This document shows positions 24,134 through 35,861 of a DNA stretch of 64,000 bases, piece by piece. Numbering within the stretch: the first letter of the stretch is position 1; each line of letters opens with the position of its first letter. The notes under the pieces were generated by a model. It saw nothing but the letters and a program-made list of their open reading frames with translations. It ran no database searches and had not been told where the DNA came from. Location: contig NC_052017.1 in NCBI RefSeq assembly GCF_015832195.1, forward strand, positions 74,153,801 to 74,217,800, written 5' to 3'. Origin of the DNA: Motacilla alba alba. Its lineage: Eukaryota > Chordata > Aves > Passeriformes > Motacillidae. The position numbers and the translations under genes were made by a program.

Positions 24134-24704
24134 TGTCATAGTTTAGCATAGTTAAGCACCACGCAGCCGCTCACTCAGACCCCATCTGGAGTGAGAGAAT
24201 TGGAAGGAAAAATGTGAGAAAACCCATGGGTTGTGATAAAGACAGTTTAATAGGGAAAGCAAAATTTGTGCATACAAGCAAAGCGAAACAAGGAATCAAT
24301 ACCTCCCACAGGCAGGCAGGTGTTCAGTAATCCCCAGGAAAACAGGGGATAGCAGTTATTTGGAAAAACAAAGATCATTACTTTGAATATCACTCCTTTC
24401 CTTTTTATTCCTCCAGCTATACATGCTGAAATTGATGTCATGTGGTCTGGAGTATCCCTTGGATAAGTTGGGGTCAGCTGTCCCAGCTGTGACCCGTCCC
24501 AAAGTCTTACATACTCACAGCCTCCTCAGTGGTGGATGGGGTAAGAGGCAGAAAAGGCCTCGTGTACAAAGTGTACACGAGTTTCCCTCGTGTACAAAGT
24601 TTCCCTGTGTACAAAGTTTCCCTGTGTTATCAACAGTTTTCAGAATAAATAAAAAATATAGCCCCATGCTATAAATTAGGTGTATCCCAGCCAAAGCCAG
24701 CACA
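24134..24704 (-). mobile_element. Solo LTR, family shared with 13812 and 41569
   Basis: On the minus strand it begins TGTGCTGGCTTTGGCTGGGA and ends in the complement of TGTCATAGTTTAGCATAG. Conserved blocks include the complement of 'gttaagcaccacgcagccgc' and 'gacagtttaatagggaaagc'. The latter gives ATTAAA (complement of 24246-24251) as polyadenylation signal, and the first block is a hallmark of this avian LTR family. It is about 571 bp by these boundaries and better preserved than the copy at 13812. The flanking 5-mers (agatt and agaac) agree only in three positions, so no intact target-site duplication is claimed. Confidence 0.85.
24559..24630. repeat. Short tandem array and hairpin inside the LTR
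   Basis: A perfect 9-bp inverted repeat (CTCGTGTAC, loop aaagt, GTACACGAG, 24559-24581) is followed by GTGTACAAAGTTTCCCT-type units repeated in tandem up to about 24626. The array is local to this LTR copy and absent from the related copy at 13812. Confidence 0.85.
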
Positions 24705-25117
24705 AGAACTTAGAATCTTTCTGTTCCTTGGTCCAGTTCTCTTCATGGTCATAAACATTTACCAACTTAGAAGAGGAAAAATATCCAGCTTTTTTTCCCT
24801 GCAATTGGATCAATAGTCTAATGTAGGATAATTCTCACCAATTCAATAGTTTCCCTTATTTAGTTTTTACAAGAAAAAGAAACATTTAAAATTACATTTA
24901 AAAAATACATACTGAAAAATTCTAAGTAGCAAAAATTTTTTTCAGTAGTTTTATCATTAAGAATACAACAGACAAATAAAATCCCAGAAGCGCATTGTTT
25001 CATGCTGTAAAGGAGACTGAACCAAGAAATTATAATTTTATCTCTTAGATGTCCTGAAAATGAGTCAGCTGTTATAAGCAAGTTTTTCAGGTTCTGGGGA
25101 TGTTATTTTTTAGGCAT
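24705..25117. other. Spacer between two divergent LTRs
   Basis: 413 bp of AT-rich sequence separate the 5' end of the minus-strand LTR (24704) from the 5' end of the plus-strand LTR (25118). No gene is seen. Confidence 0.6.
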
Positions 25118-25698
25118 TGTCCTGGGTAAAGTGAAAAAATGGGGTGGAGTTTCTGGCACTGTTTAATTCCACACCAGCCGTATCATTGCTGGGGGTGTGG
25201 TTCTGGCAGAAAGTTGCTGGTTCTGGAAAAGGGAGATGCCAGAGCTGAAAGGAGGATGCACACAGTTTTTGCCTGGCTCAGGGGGAGAGGATCTGGGACC
25301 ATGCAGCTGTTGCCACACCGGAGAGCAGCAGAGGGGCCTGAGCCCTGCCGGACAGCACTTCACTAGAATGACTCATTGTTCAGACAAACTGGCTTCCAGG
25401 TTTTGGGTTGTTCTTGCTTCCTGTTGTATTTGGACAGGCAGGGGGGGAAATTAGGTTGCTGAAGCTTCTCTTTTGCCATATTGCCTTTGTTGGAGACCAT
25501 GCTGAGTGTTGCCTGGGGGAATATTCAGTGGTGAATACCCTTTTGTGGGTAGAACATCCTTTCTCTCTTCTGTACAATAAACTGTTACTCCAATTTATAA
25601 TCTCTCCTAGTGTTCCTCAGTTACTGGAAGAGGTCAGGGAAAGGGAACATCTTGAGTGGGCTTAATTTTTTGGACATGTTTTAAGCCACCACAGGCAT
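25113..25698. repeat. 5-bp target-site duplication GGCAT
   Basis: GGCAT at 25113-25117 and 25694-25698 flank the LTR directly. This is a mark of integrase-mediated insertion. Confidence 0.85.
25118..25693 (+). mobile_element. Solo LTR with perfect target-site duplication
   Basis: The 576-bp element begins TGTCCTGGGT and ends TTTTAAGCCACCACA. A polyadenylation signal AATAAA lies at 25576-25581. The 5 bp before it (GGCAT, 25113-25117) are repeated exactly after it (25694-25698), which fixes both boundaries. A 5-bp duplication is usual for ERVL-type elements and some others. No internal retroviral sequence remains, so two LTRs recombined into one. The open frames inside it are accidental. The intact duplication suggests a relatively young insertion. 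Confidence 0.9.
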
Positions 25699-28214
25699 CT
25701 ACTATTTTCTGTTTTCCATCCTTGAACTTGCATCATCTTTCTCATTTCAGGAGATCAATGGATTTATGAAAACAACTAACTTTAATTACAAAGCCTGGAT
25801 CACAGGTGAGGCAGCAGTTCACCTGATAGCTACAGTGAGGCCAAATGAAACAAGATATTAATACAATATATTTGTTTGTTTTTCATATGCAAGCCTTTAA
25901 AAAGATGAGCAACAAAAGAAACTACAGGATGATTGTACTCATTGATACTTTTGTGTGTGTGCCCACATTGTGTATGCTACATCTAAAAATTCCTTTGAAA
26001 CACCTCAACCAAAAAAAAAAAAAAAGAACAGGCACCTGAATACCTGAATAGGAAGAAGTATGCTGCCTTGTCAAGCATCACTCATTGAAAATTTATTTAA
26101 TTGCATCTTGTATTTACTGCCAATACATTACTGCTTATCTGTATTCAGGACTGCCTTTCACAGTGTGTTGAATAGAAAAATCTAACCAGAGATGGAAGAG
26201 TAAGCAGGTGAAAATGCTTTTAGATACAACTCTTTTCCTCCTCCCCTTCATAATTATCATATTTCAATAACATTTTAACAACAGCTGAAAATAAATTTCT
26301 GAAGAATAAAAAATTATTACTACTTTATAGTGCCATGCATATGCATAGTACTTGCACAGCGTTAAAATGTTGAGAAACTCAAAAACAGCTAATCAAGTGT
26401 TCTGATGTCATTCATAGGTACAGTCTGCTGACATTCAGCAGGGTAGGCATGGGAAAAAAGATATGTGGGATTTGGTGCCACATTAAGACATAGAATTGAT
26501 GAAGTTCGATGTGTGATGACCTCAGCTGGGGGAGAGAAACTACTAAACCTTACATGCTTTCATTTACACTTCCAGGTTCATAAATGTTTTGTTTTAATTT
26601 CATGAAATTTGCTGTGATTCTGAAAAACCCTAAATTTGGCAAAGACACATATGTCACCTTATGTATCTTTGCCTAGCAAAAATATATGATGTTCCACTGC
26701 ACTTATTGCCTTTGTACTTGGCACTTTCAAAAAGATCTGCACTCTCTTTCCTATCTGAGACAAATAGGAAATTCTCACAAGCAAGGAAAACCTAAAGTCA
26801 TTGATTTCTGAGAAAGTTCTCTCCTTTTTCTCCTTTCTTTTTCTTTTTTTTGTTTTTTTTTTGAAATAGAGTTTCTATTCATAGTGGTTGTAAAGAAACC
26901 CTGTAAAGGCATGAAATGAGCTGTTATTGCTGCAGCTGCTGTCAAAACTTGAAAGCCCTGGAATCACTACATAATTTTACTGTTTATAGGAGTTATGATT
27001 TGGCTTACATCTAAGAAACGAAAATATGCAATGAACTTCGCAGAACCTCAGGACTTCTTGGTTACTCTGGACTCAACCCCTCTCTGATTTCATGGGGAGG
27101 AGTCCTTCTTCCTCATGATAAGGCTGAGGGAGTCAGGCAGAAGAAATCTTCCCACCTGGGGGTACCACTTCTGTCCCCATAGAACAGAAAGCTAAAATAT
27201 CAGCCTGAATTGACTGTGCATCTGAGCAGGTTTCTATGGGAACTGAAGAACCACAGCAGACAAAAAACCAAAGAAAACAGCATCTGTCAGAGTGAGATGA
27301 GTTAATGAGGCAACTGCTGTGACCATGTAGAGATTTAGCCCAGGGACAGAGAGTCCAAGAAGGATCAGGCAGGGGAGAAATTCTTAGGAGACATCCATGT
27401 TCAAACAATCATTGCCAAGAAGTCATAAAATATGCTAGGGCATGAAAAGAAATTACTGCAATTACTGAAATTGTGGAAAGCAGAGGCTGAACAGAAAAGC
27501 TATTTGCTTAAAGAAAGATTAATTGCAAGTTAGGATGCACAGTCCGTGTACAATTCAGGTTAGGGGAGAGGATAATGGTGAGGATAGGAGGGGAAGCAGA
27601 ATTTAAACAGAGTAAATATAACCAATTCAGGAAGATTGCGTAGTGAACTAATAGGAAGATGCACAATATAAAGAATTAATTACTCAAAAGACATGAATTG
27701 CATAGAAGAATGAAAGTATTACATTAGCTATTGTATACAGTATCTTTATTAAGACGGTCTTGTTGGCAGTCGTAGACTGGATCACTGAAGAAAAAATATC
27801 TAAGGACTAAAAAAGCGATACACCAATATTTCAAATGAGTAAAAAAGCATTCAGAGACAACATTTTTTCCTCCAAAACACAGAAAAAATCAACAAAACCT
27901 TTATTTTTTAAATTTCATATATCTGAAAAATTATTATCTCCTTCAAAATATCAGCATTTTCAAATATGATCTTGCATTTTTCTAGCTAAATTTTTTTTCT
28001 CCTAGAATAATTTCATTTTGATATTCTCAGCCTCAGCTTTTGGTAGCAGACAGAATAAATTCTCTAAAATGAAAGGCATCAGCCCAATGAAATTGGGCTT
28101 TATAGAAAAACAAGAAAGTGAATTTATTTAATCAGTGACACCTGTTAACAGCAAAGGAAACAATCAACAAAAGTCACCACAAGATTTCAAAAGAAAGGAA
28201 TAAGTCACATCACA
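25699..28214. other. AT-rich DNA with one unassigned GC-richer patch
   Basis: No recognised gene. An A-run lies near 26010-26024 and a pyrimidine-rich stretch at about 26820-26865. The patch 27010-27420 is noticeably richer in GC, with a 91-codon minus-strand open frame (27133-27408) of no known family. It may be a very old transposon or a conserved noncoding element. Confidence 0.45.
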
Positions 28215-28630
28215 TCCCTGGAGAGGAAAAGACTAAGAAAATTGAGTTTTTCCAGCCTGGAAAAGAGAAGTCTTCAGGGTGACCTAATTTTGGCCTTCCA
28301 GTAACTGAAGGGAGCAACATGGAAGATGGAGAGGGACTTTTTTCAAGGGCAAGTAGTCATGGATAAGGGAAATGGTTTCAAACAGAAAGAGGGCAGGTTT
28401 AGATTAGATATTTTTATGTATTTTTTAAAAAAATCTAATTCTTTACTGTGAAGGTGGTGAGAAACTGGAACTGGTTTCCCAGGGAAGCTGTGAATGACCC
28501 GTTCCTAAATATGCTCAAGATCAGGTTGTCTGTAGCTCTGAGCAACCTGGACTAGTGAAAACTGCCCCTATCTATGGCAGGGAGATTTGGACTAGATTAT
28601 TTTAACACCCCTACTAACCCAAACCATTCT
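28215..28630 (+). mobile_element. CR1 LINE 3' end
   Basis: The 3' end of CR1 ORF2 and the UTR are recognisable by 'cagcctggaaaagagaag', 'gaaggtggtgagaaactgga', 'ggtttcccagggaagctgtg' and 'cccaaaccattctaggatca'. It is 5'-truncated and full of frameshifts. A T/A-rich insertion near 28410-28435 interrupts the block before 'gtgaaggtggtgag'. Confidence 0.85.
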
Positions 28631-28695
28631 AGGATCATGTAATTTTTAAGGTCCCTTTCAGCCCAAACCAATCTGTGACTATATTATTCTATAAA
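28631..28695 (+). mobile_element. Second, very short CR1 3' tail
   Basis: Just after the first CR1 end a second copy of the terminal motif appears ('aaggtccctttcagcccaaa', then ATTATTCTATAAAC). It is either a minimal 3'-only insertion or a duplication of the tail. Confidence 0.6.
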
Positions 28696-31600
28696 CATTT
28701 AGCATTCTAGACTAACCTATGTGAAGAGGTATGATTTCTGCTTGAATATCTTTACTCTTTCATTAGCCTTCCCTCATCAAAATGAATCAATGTCTTTTCC
28801 TTTTAACACCAATACATCTTTGCAGACATAATTCCAGCAGCGCAGGAAAACAGTTTTTAATATATAAGAATGATACACTATATCACTGGATATTTGAACT
28901 GGAAAAGACTTTCCCCTTTCCTCTCTTCTCTCAAGATTTTAAGCAGATTAATAAAATAAAAACTTGCCACTAAGCCTTTGCTACACAAAGCTCACAAATA
29001 TCTGATACTCGTGGGGGTGTTTTCCCCACATGATAGAGCTATTTTTGTTGTCTTCTTTTTTTACTGTGTTGCTACTTTAACTTCAATGCACCTGCCACTT
29101 TTCTTGAACAAGAGGAGAGGAAAGATTCTTTCTGAGATGGTAGTCAAGAGTTCTGATACAGCTTTTAAATGAAGGAAAGTGTTATTGAAAGAGCACTATA
29201 TGACCAGTAGCCATTACATGACAAAGTTATTTTGTCAATTGATGATGATGGGCTTTATCCATTGGTCTAAGGTTAATTACACCGCCTTTGATAAAATAAA
29301 AAAAAAAAATTCTAAAGGACACGTTGCTAGCAAACACCTCAAAATCTATTTCTTTTGCTGAAATGTCAATAACCTTTCAGGACTTGCATTATTTTTACAG
29401 AAACAGAGATGGCATCATTTTTGAAGGAATACCTGCTTGATATGTCAATCAAACTATCCTGTGTTATTGTGTGGTATTAAAAACCAAAGTGTCAAGAAAT
29501 TATGAGGCACTTGTGTTTTTGCATTCTAATTCAGTCAAAGTTGTTATAAAATTGAAGGGAAAAACATTGAAGGTTTCCATAAGTTTTCTCCTGTATGTTC
29601 CAGGATATCTCTTAAAAAACCAGTTCTAAATCTGAAAAAGTGACATTTCTAGTATGAGAAAATGAAAAACAATCTGGCAGAGACTGACTTTCGAAAAATG
29701 AAATAATTGCATCTGTGCTAGTGAAATAAAAATGGAATATTATTATTAAAACTTGGGTCTAACCATTTCTTTGTAATAAAATATAGGTCATTTTGCAAAA
29801 GAACTTGTACAGTGGAATAAAACCCCATACACTGGAGAAAAGCAGATGGATTGCAAGTTTAGTAATGGGATTTGGAGTGCATGGGTTATGAGGTCATGAG
29901 TTCAAATTGAGTCTAGTTTAGAATTGGCCAAGCACAGACCTTTTATAACTTGTGTGCAAAAAGATATAACAATGTCATATCACTTTCTGCTGGATATTGT
30001 AATTTAAAAAAAAATACACACACACACACAAAATTAACCCCAAACCAACCAAAACCACATAGCCCAAACCTGATATATTGTACATGTCTCAATCTAAGAT
30101 TTACACAATATATAAACAAATGCCGTTTTCTTGAACACTCCATGTTCTAGCTATACTGTAATTCTCATTTTGTTTTGAAAAGATCAATTTTGAAAAAAAC
30201 CCCACATTATAGCATTATAGAGGTTATTATTTTATAATGTTGCATCAATGCTTAATCCCAATTCTTCACCAGCTAATCATCAGCATTCCTATGATGTCAA
30301 ATTCAACACATTAGTTACTGTTGGATTTAAGATCATAGTTGTTGAAACAAGGTAAGCAAGGCAGGAATATGCCAGATGACTACAAGGGGTTAAAAAAAAT
30401 CCAAATTTTGTCTAGGTACTGATCAAAACAGAATTTAATGAATAACAGATTATGATTCCTATTTTTGAAAAGTAAGATGATTTTTAATATAGAAAGCGAA
30501 GAGTGAAATCTGAGTATCACACTGTATTAAAAATTCAGAATTGAGCTATGAAGTGATTAATTTTTTGGAGTCGCCTGTCTTTATCCATTGGTTATGATAG
30601 GGCCCAAAGACAACATCACTTTTGTTTTAGGCTCTTAGAAGTTTTCCTGGAAAAAGTGAATAGGTCCTATGTATAATTTTAGAGTCTAGATCTCAAGCAC
30701 TATGCAATCAGCAGCATTATTCTCAATAATAACTATGTTTTTATTATTAAAATTAGGTACTGTATAGATTGCTTTTTCAAAGACCTTTTAACATTTAACA
30801 TTAAGTCTGCTAGGTAAACAGCAGATACAGTCACTGCAAAATTACAGAGGTTTGAATGTTTTCTGAGATTCTGGTTAACTTGAGCTTTTGTATGTGAAGC
30901 CCTTACATGCTCAGAAGGAAAATGCACCTTAAATTATCAATGCAATTTTCACTCAATCTGTCAGTTGTGGATCTTTTTTCCTTTAATAAGTTGTCTAAAG
31001 TATCTTGCAGGCTGTGTTATTCCTCTTTGATGTTACTTCAAGTGAGGAAGATTAAAGTCTAGCTTGAATTTATCACCGATGACATTTCTGTGACTTTGGT
31101 CCCTCAATCCTTTTTGATGGGAAAATGTCAGAACAAAGTCATCACAAATTATGTAATGTCATTCCACCTAAGACACAGTGCCAAATAAGCTGATGAAGCA
31201 CACTGTTGTGGAGTCTATATCCTTCCATACCACACATTTATAGCTACACACCTTTGATTTATAATTCTCCTGAGGTGTGAAATTCAGAAGCACCAAACCA
31301 TTTTGGACTGATCATTCTATATCCTGAGTGATATCTTGATCCTTTAATATACTGGACAACCTCAGTTTCTAAAGTGTAATTCCCTTCTTTGGCCTTTCAA
31401 GATTCATTAAGCAGGTAGTAGAAACAGGGAGGAATCAAGCAGGAATTAAGGAATAGGTATTCTCTGTTTGCAAATTTTATGGGGATGCAGTTAAAATTTT
31501 AGCTGTCACTTATGATAGTCAACAGAGGGCAGTTTATCATCCAAACATTGAAAAAGGAAAACAAATTTCTACATTCAATTTCAAAACCATCAATAGGGAG

Positions 31601-33377
31601 ACAGCTGTAGATTGATGGCTGTTATGAGAGAGGTGAAATAATAATTTTCCACAAACAGCATTGCACATTTAATCTAATTCCATAGCCCGACTCTCTGCTC
31701 AACTCCTCATCAAAGAAGCCCATGTTTTCTGTGAATGATACAGGATGATTTGGTGCCTCTTGTGCCTAAATGACTTATAGAAAATGTATACTTTTCTACT
31801 GCATTTCTACACATTAGTGGAAATAGTTCTCTGAGAGTAGCAGCATGGCAGTAGTTTTCTAGAGATGCAGTGTGGTGGAATGCCACAATACACAACTGGA
31901 AGAAGGCTCTGGATCACAAAGCAACTTGTGGTTGATCAGAAAAATAAAACCAGAAGTAAAGATCCTCATGTGCATGAGCATAAAGAGAGAGAAATGGCAA
32001 TATGGAATTTCCACTGGTATTCTGATTGCCTTGGAATGACTTATGACATTTATATAATTTGGTCATACATAGATCCTGATTCCTTAAGCTATCATAAAGG
32101 AAGAGTATTGGGTCCTTTTCCAGCAGAAATATGGAAGCAGCAACAGAAGGAGGATGGGAAAAGAGAGTTTAACTGAGAAAATTTTGTGAGTCATTATTCA
32201 TTTCCTCTTTTTCATGAAACAAACTACCTATTAGAGCTGCCAATATAAAGAAAAACCTTCTGGGGACAGGGAGAACTTCTATTTCAAAATGAGCAATCAA
32301 ATTATCAAAGTCTCTCCACTGTAAAGCTTTAGTGGATGAGTAACTGCAGCCTTCTGCTCATTACTTCTCTCAAAAGATGAATTGAGGCCCTTTGTATTTT
32401 CTGGTAACTGAAGTTTCCGTTTTGCCTTTTCTATTTTTAAAAAGTAGTTACAGATGAAGAGAAAATGTGCTGTAGTAATAGAACCACATCAGGAAATATC
32501 CTCCTCAGCTGCTGTTCAGAAACATTTGAAATGCCTTCTAATAGAATGCTGCTTGTCCCATAACATTTGTAAGTGACTGTGCTTCAAATGCAAATTTCTT
32601 CATTACATTGAATTGCATTAAATTTTGTAAGTGCTCTCTGCACATATCCCCTAAAAACAATTTGCTGAGAAAATAAGATGATGTGGTAGGATGATATGCA
32701 TCCATTAGATAATACCTGAAAATAGCTTTATAAACATATTTCATTTTAGTTGCTGCTTAATGATTTAGTTTTAGTGGGTAGCTTATGGATTCAGCCATTT
32801 CAGTGCAATGAACTAGAATTGTCTTCAGAGCCAGAAACTTTATTAGTTTGATTATTATGCCAAATATGATGAGAACATGTAGATTTATAAAACCAGAAAA
32901 ATGTTACAGTACATTGGCTATGCCCTTTTTCAGCCTTTAAAGGCATTAATCAGGACATCTCAGCACTGTTAACGGCAGTGCTCTTCCCACAGAGTACCTC
33001 ACTAATATTTTTGGTAGCAGATAATACTATGCTGATACTTTCTGACAACATTCAGGTTCTAACTTTGGGATAAGACAACAAAATTCAGACTGAAAACACT
33101 CATGCTCATTAAAGATTCCTTTACAATCTACTCAAAAACCAGAGGTGTTAGAATGGGTTATAAAAATCCCAATACCCTTAATTACATTGTAGTTGTCTAA
33201 ATTCACTAGAAATGCAAACAGATAAAGTTGCCTTCATGGATTGCTTAGAACTACTCTGCATTTCTTCTCATGCCAGCAAAAAAACTGCACCTCACACACA
33301 ACTTTACATAAGGCTAATGGTAAAAAAATGCATTAACTAAATTTAATTCTAGGCTTCATTTTTTTTCCTTAGACGAG

Positions 33378-33378
<1 letters not shown>
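28696..33378. other. AT-rich DNA, no gene seen
   Basis: About 4.7 kb with no recognised gene or transposon. It contains a short A-run followed by (AC)n near 30007-30030. The plus-strand open frame at 31865-32176 (103 codons) has no recognisable motif. Confidence 0.55.
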
Positions 33379-33408
<30 letters not shown>

Positions 33409-33445
33409 ATATATATATATATATATATACATATATATGTATATA
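33379..33445. repeat. Compound (CT)14 / (AT)n microsatellite
   Basis: CT repeats fill 33379-33406, then TATATA repeats run from about 33408 to 33445 with a few C and G interruptions. Likely polymorphic. Confidence 0.97.
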
Positions 33446-35861
33446 AAACTGCATTGCCTCTGAGTTCAAACCTTTTTCCCTATTTCAACTAGTCAACCAT
33501 CGTACGTATACAAGAAAATGTGGATATCTATTGCATACTTGTACTGCTTGGAAGAGATCATAGTAATCCAAGAAAAAGAAAAATATATGGGATTAAAATC
33601 ATAGTTTGACCAGAAATACTACAATGGCAGACTATTTTAATGTGTTTGCCTAAATCTTGTCTTTAATTTATTTACAAATAACTATACAAGAACTGACCAA
33701 TCCCACGCCTTTTTCTGTTGAAGGGTTTTAAGAATACTCAGTATTTGTCCTCAAAAGCATAATTTTGTTATATTAAAAAAAAAAACTACAAAAAGTAATC
33801 ACTCAAACCACCAGCATATTAATATTGCTACAAAAACAATGACAAAATCCCCCATTCATTTATCTTCTAATTGTGCAGGCTTTGGGAAACTGGAGTATTT
33901 TTGCAGTGACAACTGTGGTATTTCTAGAAGACTTTGAGTACCCATCTGTGTGATAATGGGCAAACATGCCATTTCTTTCAGAGCTGCAAGACAACAGGCC
34001 TTTCTTAATTCCATGCTCACTGTCTTCCGGAATGTGCTTTCCTCACCCTCCTCCTGTGCCCTAATTCCTAGTTCTCCTTGTTCAGTAGCCAAGTCCCTGA
34101 AAGCACTGTGAAACAGGCAATAGAACTGAAGTTGAGCCAGAAACTGAAAGAAACACTACTATTACACATTAGCTGCTAACACTGGTTTCCATATGGACTT
34201 TCTTACTCCTAGACACCTGACTTGTTTCCATGCAGTGCAGCAACTTCTGTGAACTTGCTAATGCAATTTTTGCTCATGCAGTCTTCTGGAACTGACTCAT
34301 TTTCCCATGTGTGCACAATAAAAACACTTTAGATCACTTTTATTAGGAAAAAAACTCCCGAGATTTTAATAAAAAATAATGTTTCATATACTGACTGATT
34401 CAGTATATACTGTAGAATAGAGGAGCTCTTTCACATGTAAATTTTTTTCTAGTTACCTTGAGACACAATGCCATAAAGTAATTGAATAAAACCCTGGTTG
34501 CTGGGGAGCAATCACTCTGCTTCAGAGTGAGTGACAATTTCTCAAATATCAAGAGAAAAGCTGCAACAGATAGCATATGACAAACAGGTAGAAGTAAGAA
34601 ATTGTTAAGAGGAGAGATGTCCTGGACAAGGGTTTATATTTTTGTGATAGACATATGATAGGTAATGCCTTTTTTGAGGCACTAAAATATTGTCATCATG
34701 AATGCAGGCTAAAGTATTGATCCTTGATGGTGTAGAAGTAAAGAATTACAAAGTGGATGCTGTCAAAACCTGCAATTACTCCATGCCTTCAAGTATGCAG
34801 AAATACTGTGCAATATACAGGAAAATGGTGAATATTTAATTGTTTAAATATTTTTAATTTTTTTCAAATATATCTCTTTTCAAATCAGAGTTTAGTAGTT
34901 CAGCATATCCCAAAGACATCTTTATAGTATTTTTAAGTAAAATAGACTGTGTACACAAACCCAGTACACAGGGATATCTATGCTGAACATTTACCCTATA
35001 ACAGTAGCAGGGATATCTTGTTGAACATTTGAGTGTTTCTTGGCGTACACCTGTGTATTCTAAAAAAACCCTTGATGTACCCTCAGGGTCAGGAAATAAT
35101 TCTGACAGAAAAGAGATCAAAGACGTGGTTGCAGTGACAGGGAGGTTGCACATGTTTCACACCAGTAAACAATAGACATAACTCCTCTTTTTCTCTTTTT
35201 TTTTTTTTTTTTAGGTTAGTGCTTGTTTGTATAAGCCAAAGTATGTATCCTATGATGTAGGACAGCATATAAAAGCAGTCTTTAAAGAGAACCCTTGCTG
35301 GAGAAAATTACAGATACTATGTTATTTACAGTTCTGTTATTTTTTTCCCCATTCGGGTATTACCATCACACATAGATTCTCTTATCTGAGAAGAAAATTT
35401 TACTGGACAGGAAAACCTGAGCATTTAATTTTGTTTTTACAATTTGCTAATTTTCATAACATTTTAGAAGGACCAAACAAGGTTCTGTTAGGAACAGATA
35501 TTTTTCTTTCCATACCACTTTTGACAATATGCTTTTTGGTAATTGTACTTATGGAACCCAGGTTTAGAGAAAAACAGTGGAAAAACCAGAGAACACTTTA
35601 CTAAAAACTAACTTTGAGAAAAGACAGTTTCACCTGTGGAGGCAACACAAAAACTGAGCACTGAATGATGTAAAGATATTATGTAAATATTTAGTTCCCT
35701 GAAAACTGTTAAGTATTTTCTCTGAAAATTTTGGTGTTTCTTTTTGCCTGCCCTCTAAAAAAGTGGTCTGTAATTCTTCTTGAATGCAATAATTTTGCAC
35801 AAAACCCTGTCAATATTTCAAAACACATTCTTTAGACTCCTCGTAGTTATTCTTGGGGGGC
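33446..35861. other. AT-rich DNA with two weak exon-like open frames
   Basis: No gene is recognised. The minus-strand frame 33856-34092 follows an acceptor-like TGCTTTCAG. The plus-strand frame 35215-35604 follows a T17 run and TTAG. Both lack known motifs and may be chance. An imperfect direct repeat lies at 34969-34992 and 35008-35030. Confidence 0.4.
35215..35604 (+). other. Open frame after a polypyrimidine-AG motif, unidentified
   Basis: A T17 run (35196-35212) and AG at 35213-35214 look like a 3' splice site. The frame is open for about 129 codons from there to TAA at 35602. The peptide is rich in aromatic and basic residues and has one hydrophobic stretch (FLSIPLLTICFLVIVLM, near residue 100). 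No family is recognised. About one frame of this length is expected by chance in a window of this size and base composition. Confidence 0.15.

Noticed and set aside
25139..25665. Several open frames with Trp, Cys and Gly-rich peptides
   Set aside because: All lie within the solo LTR with its target-site duplication, which is noncoding.
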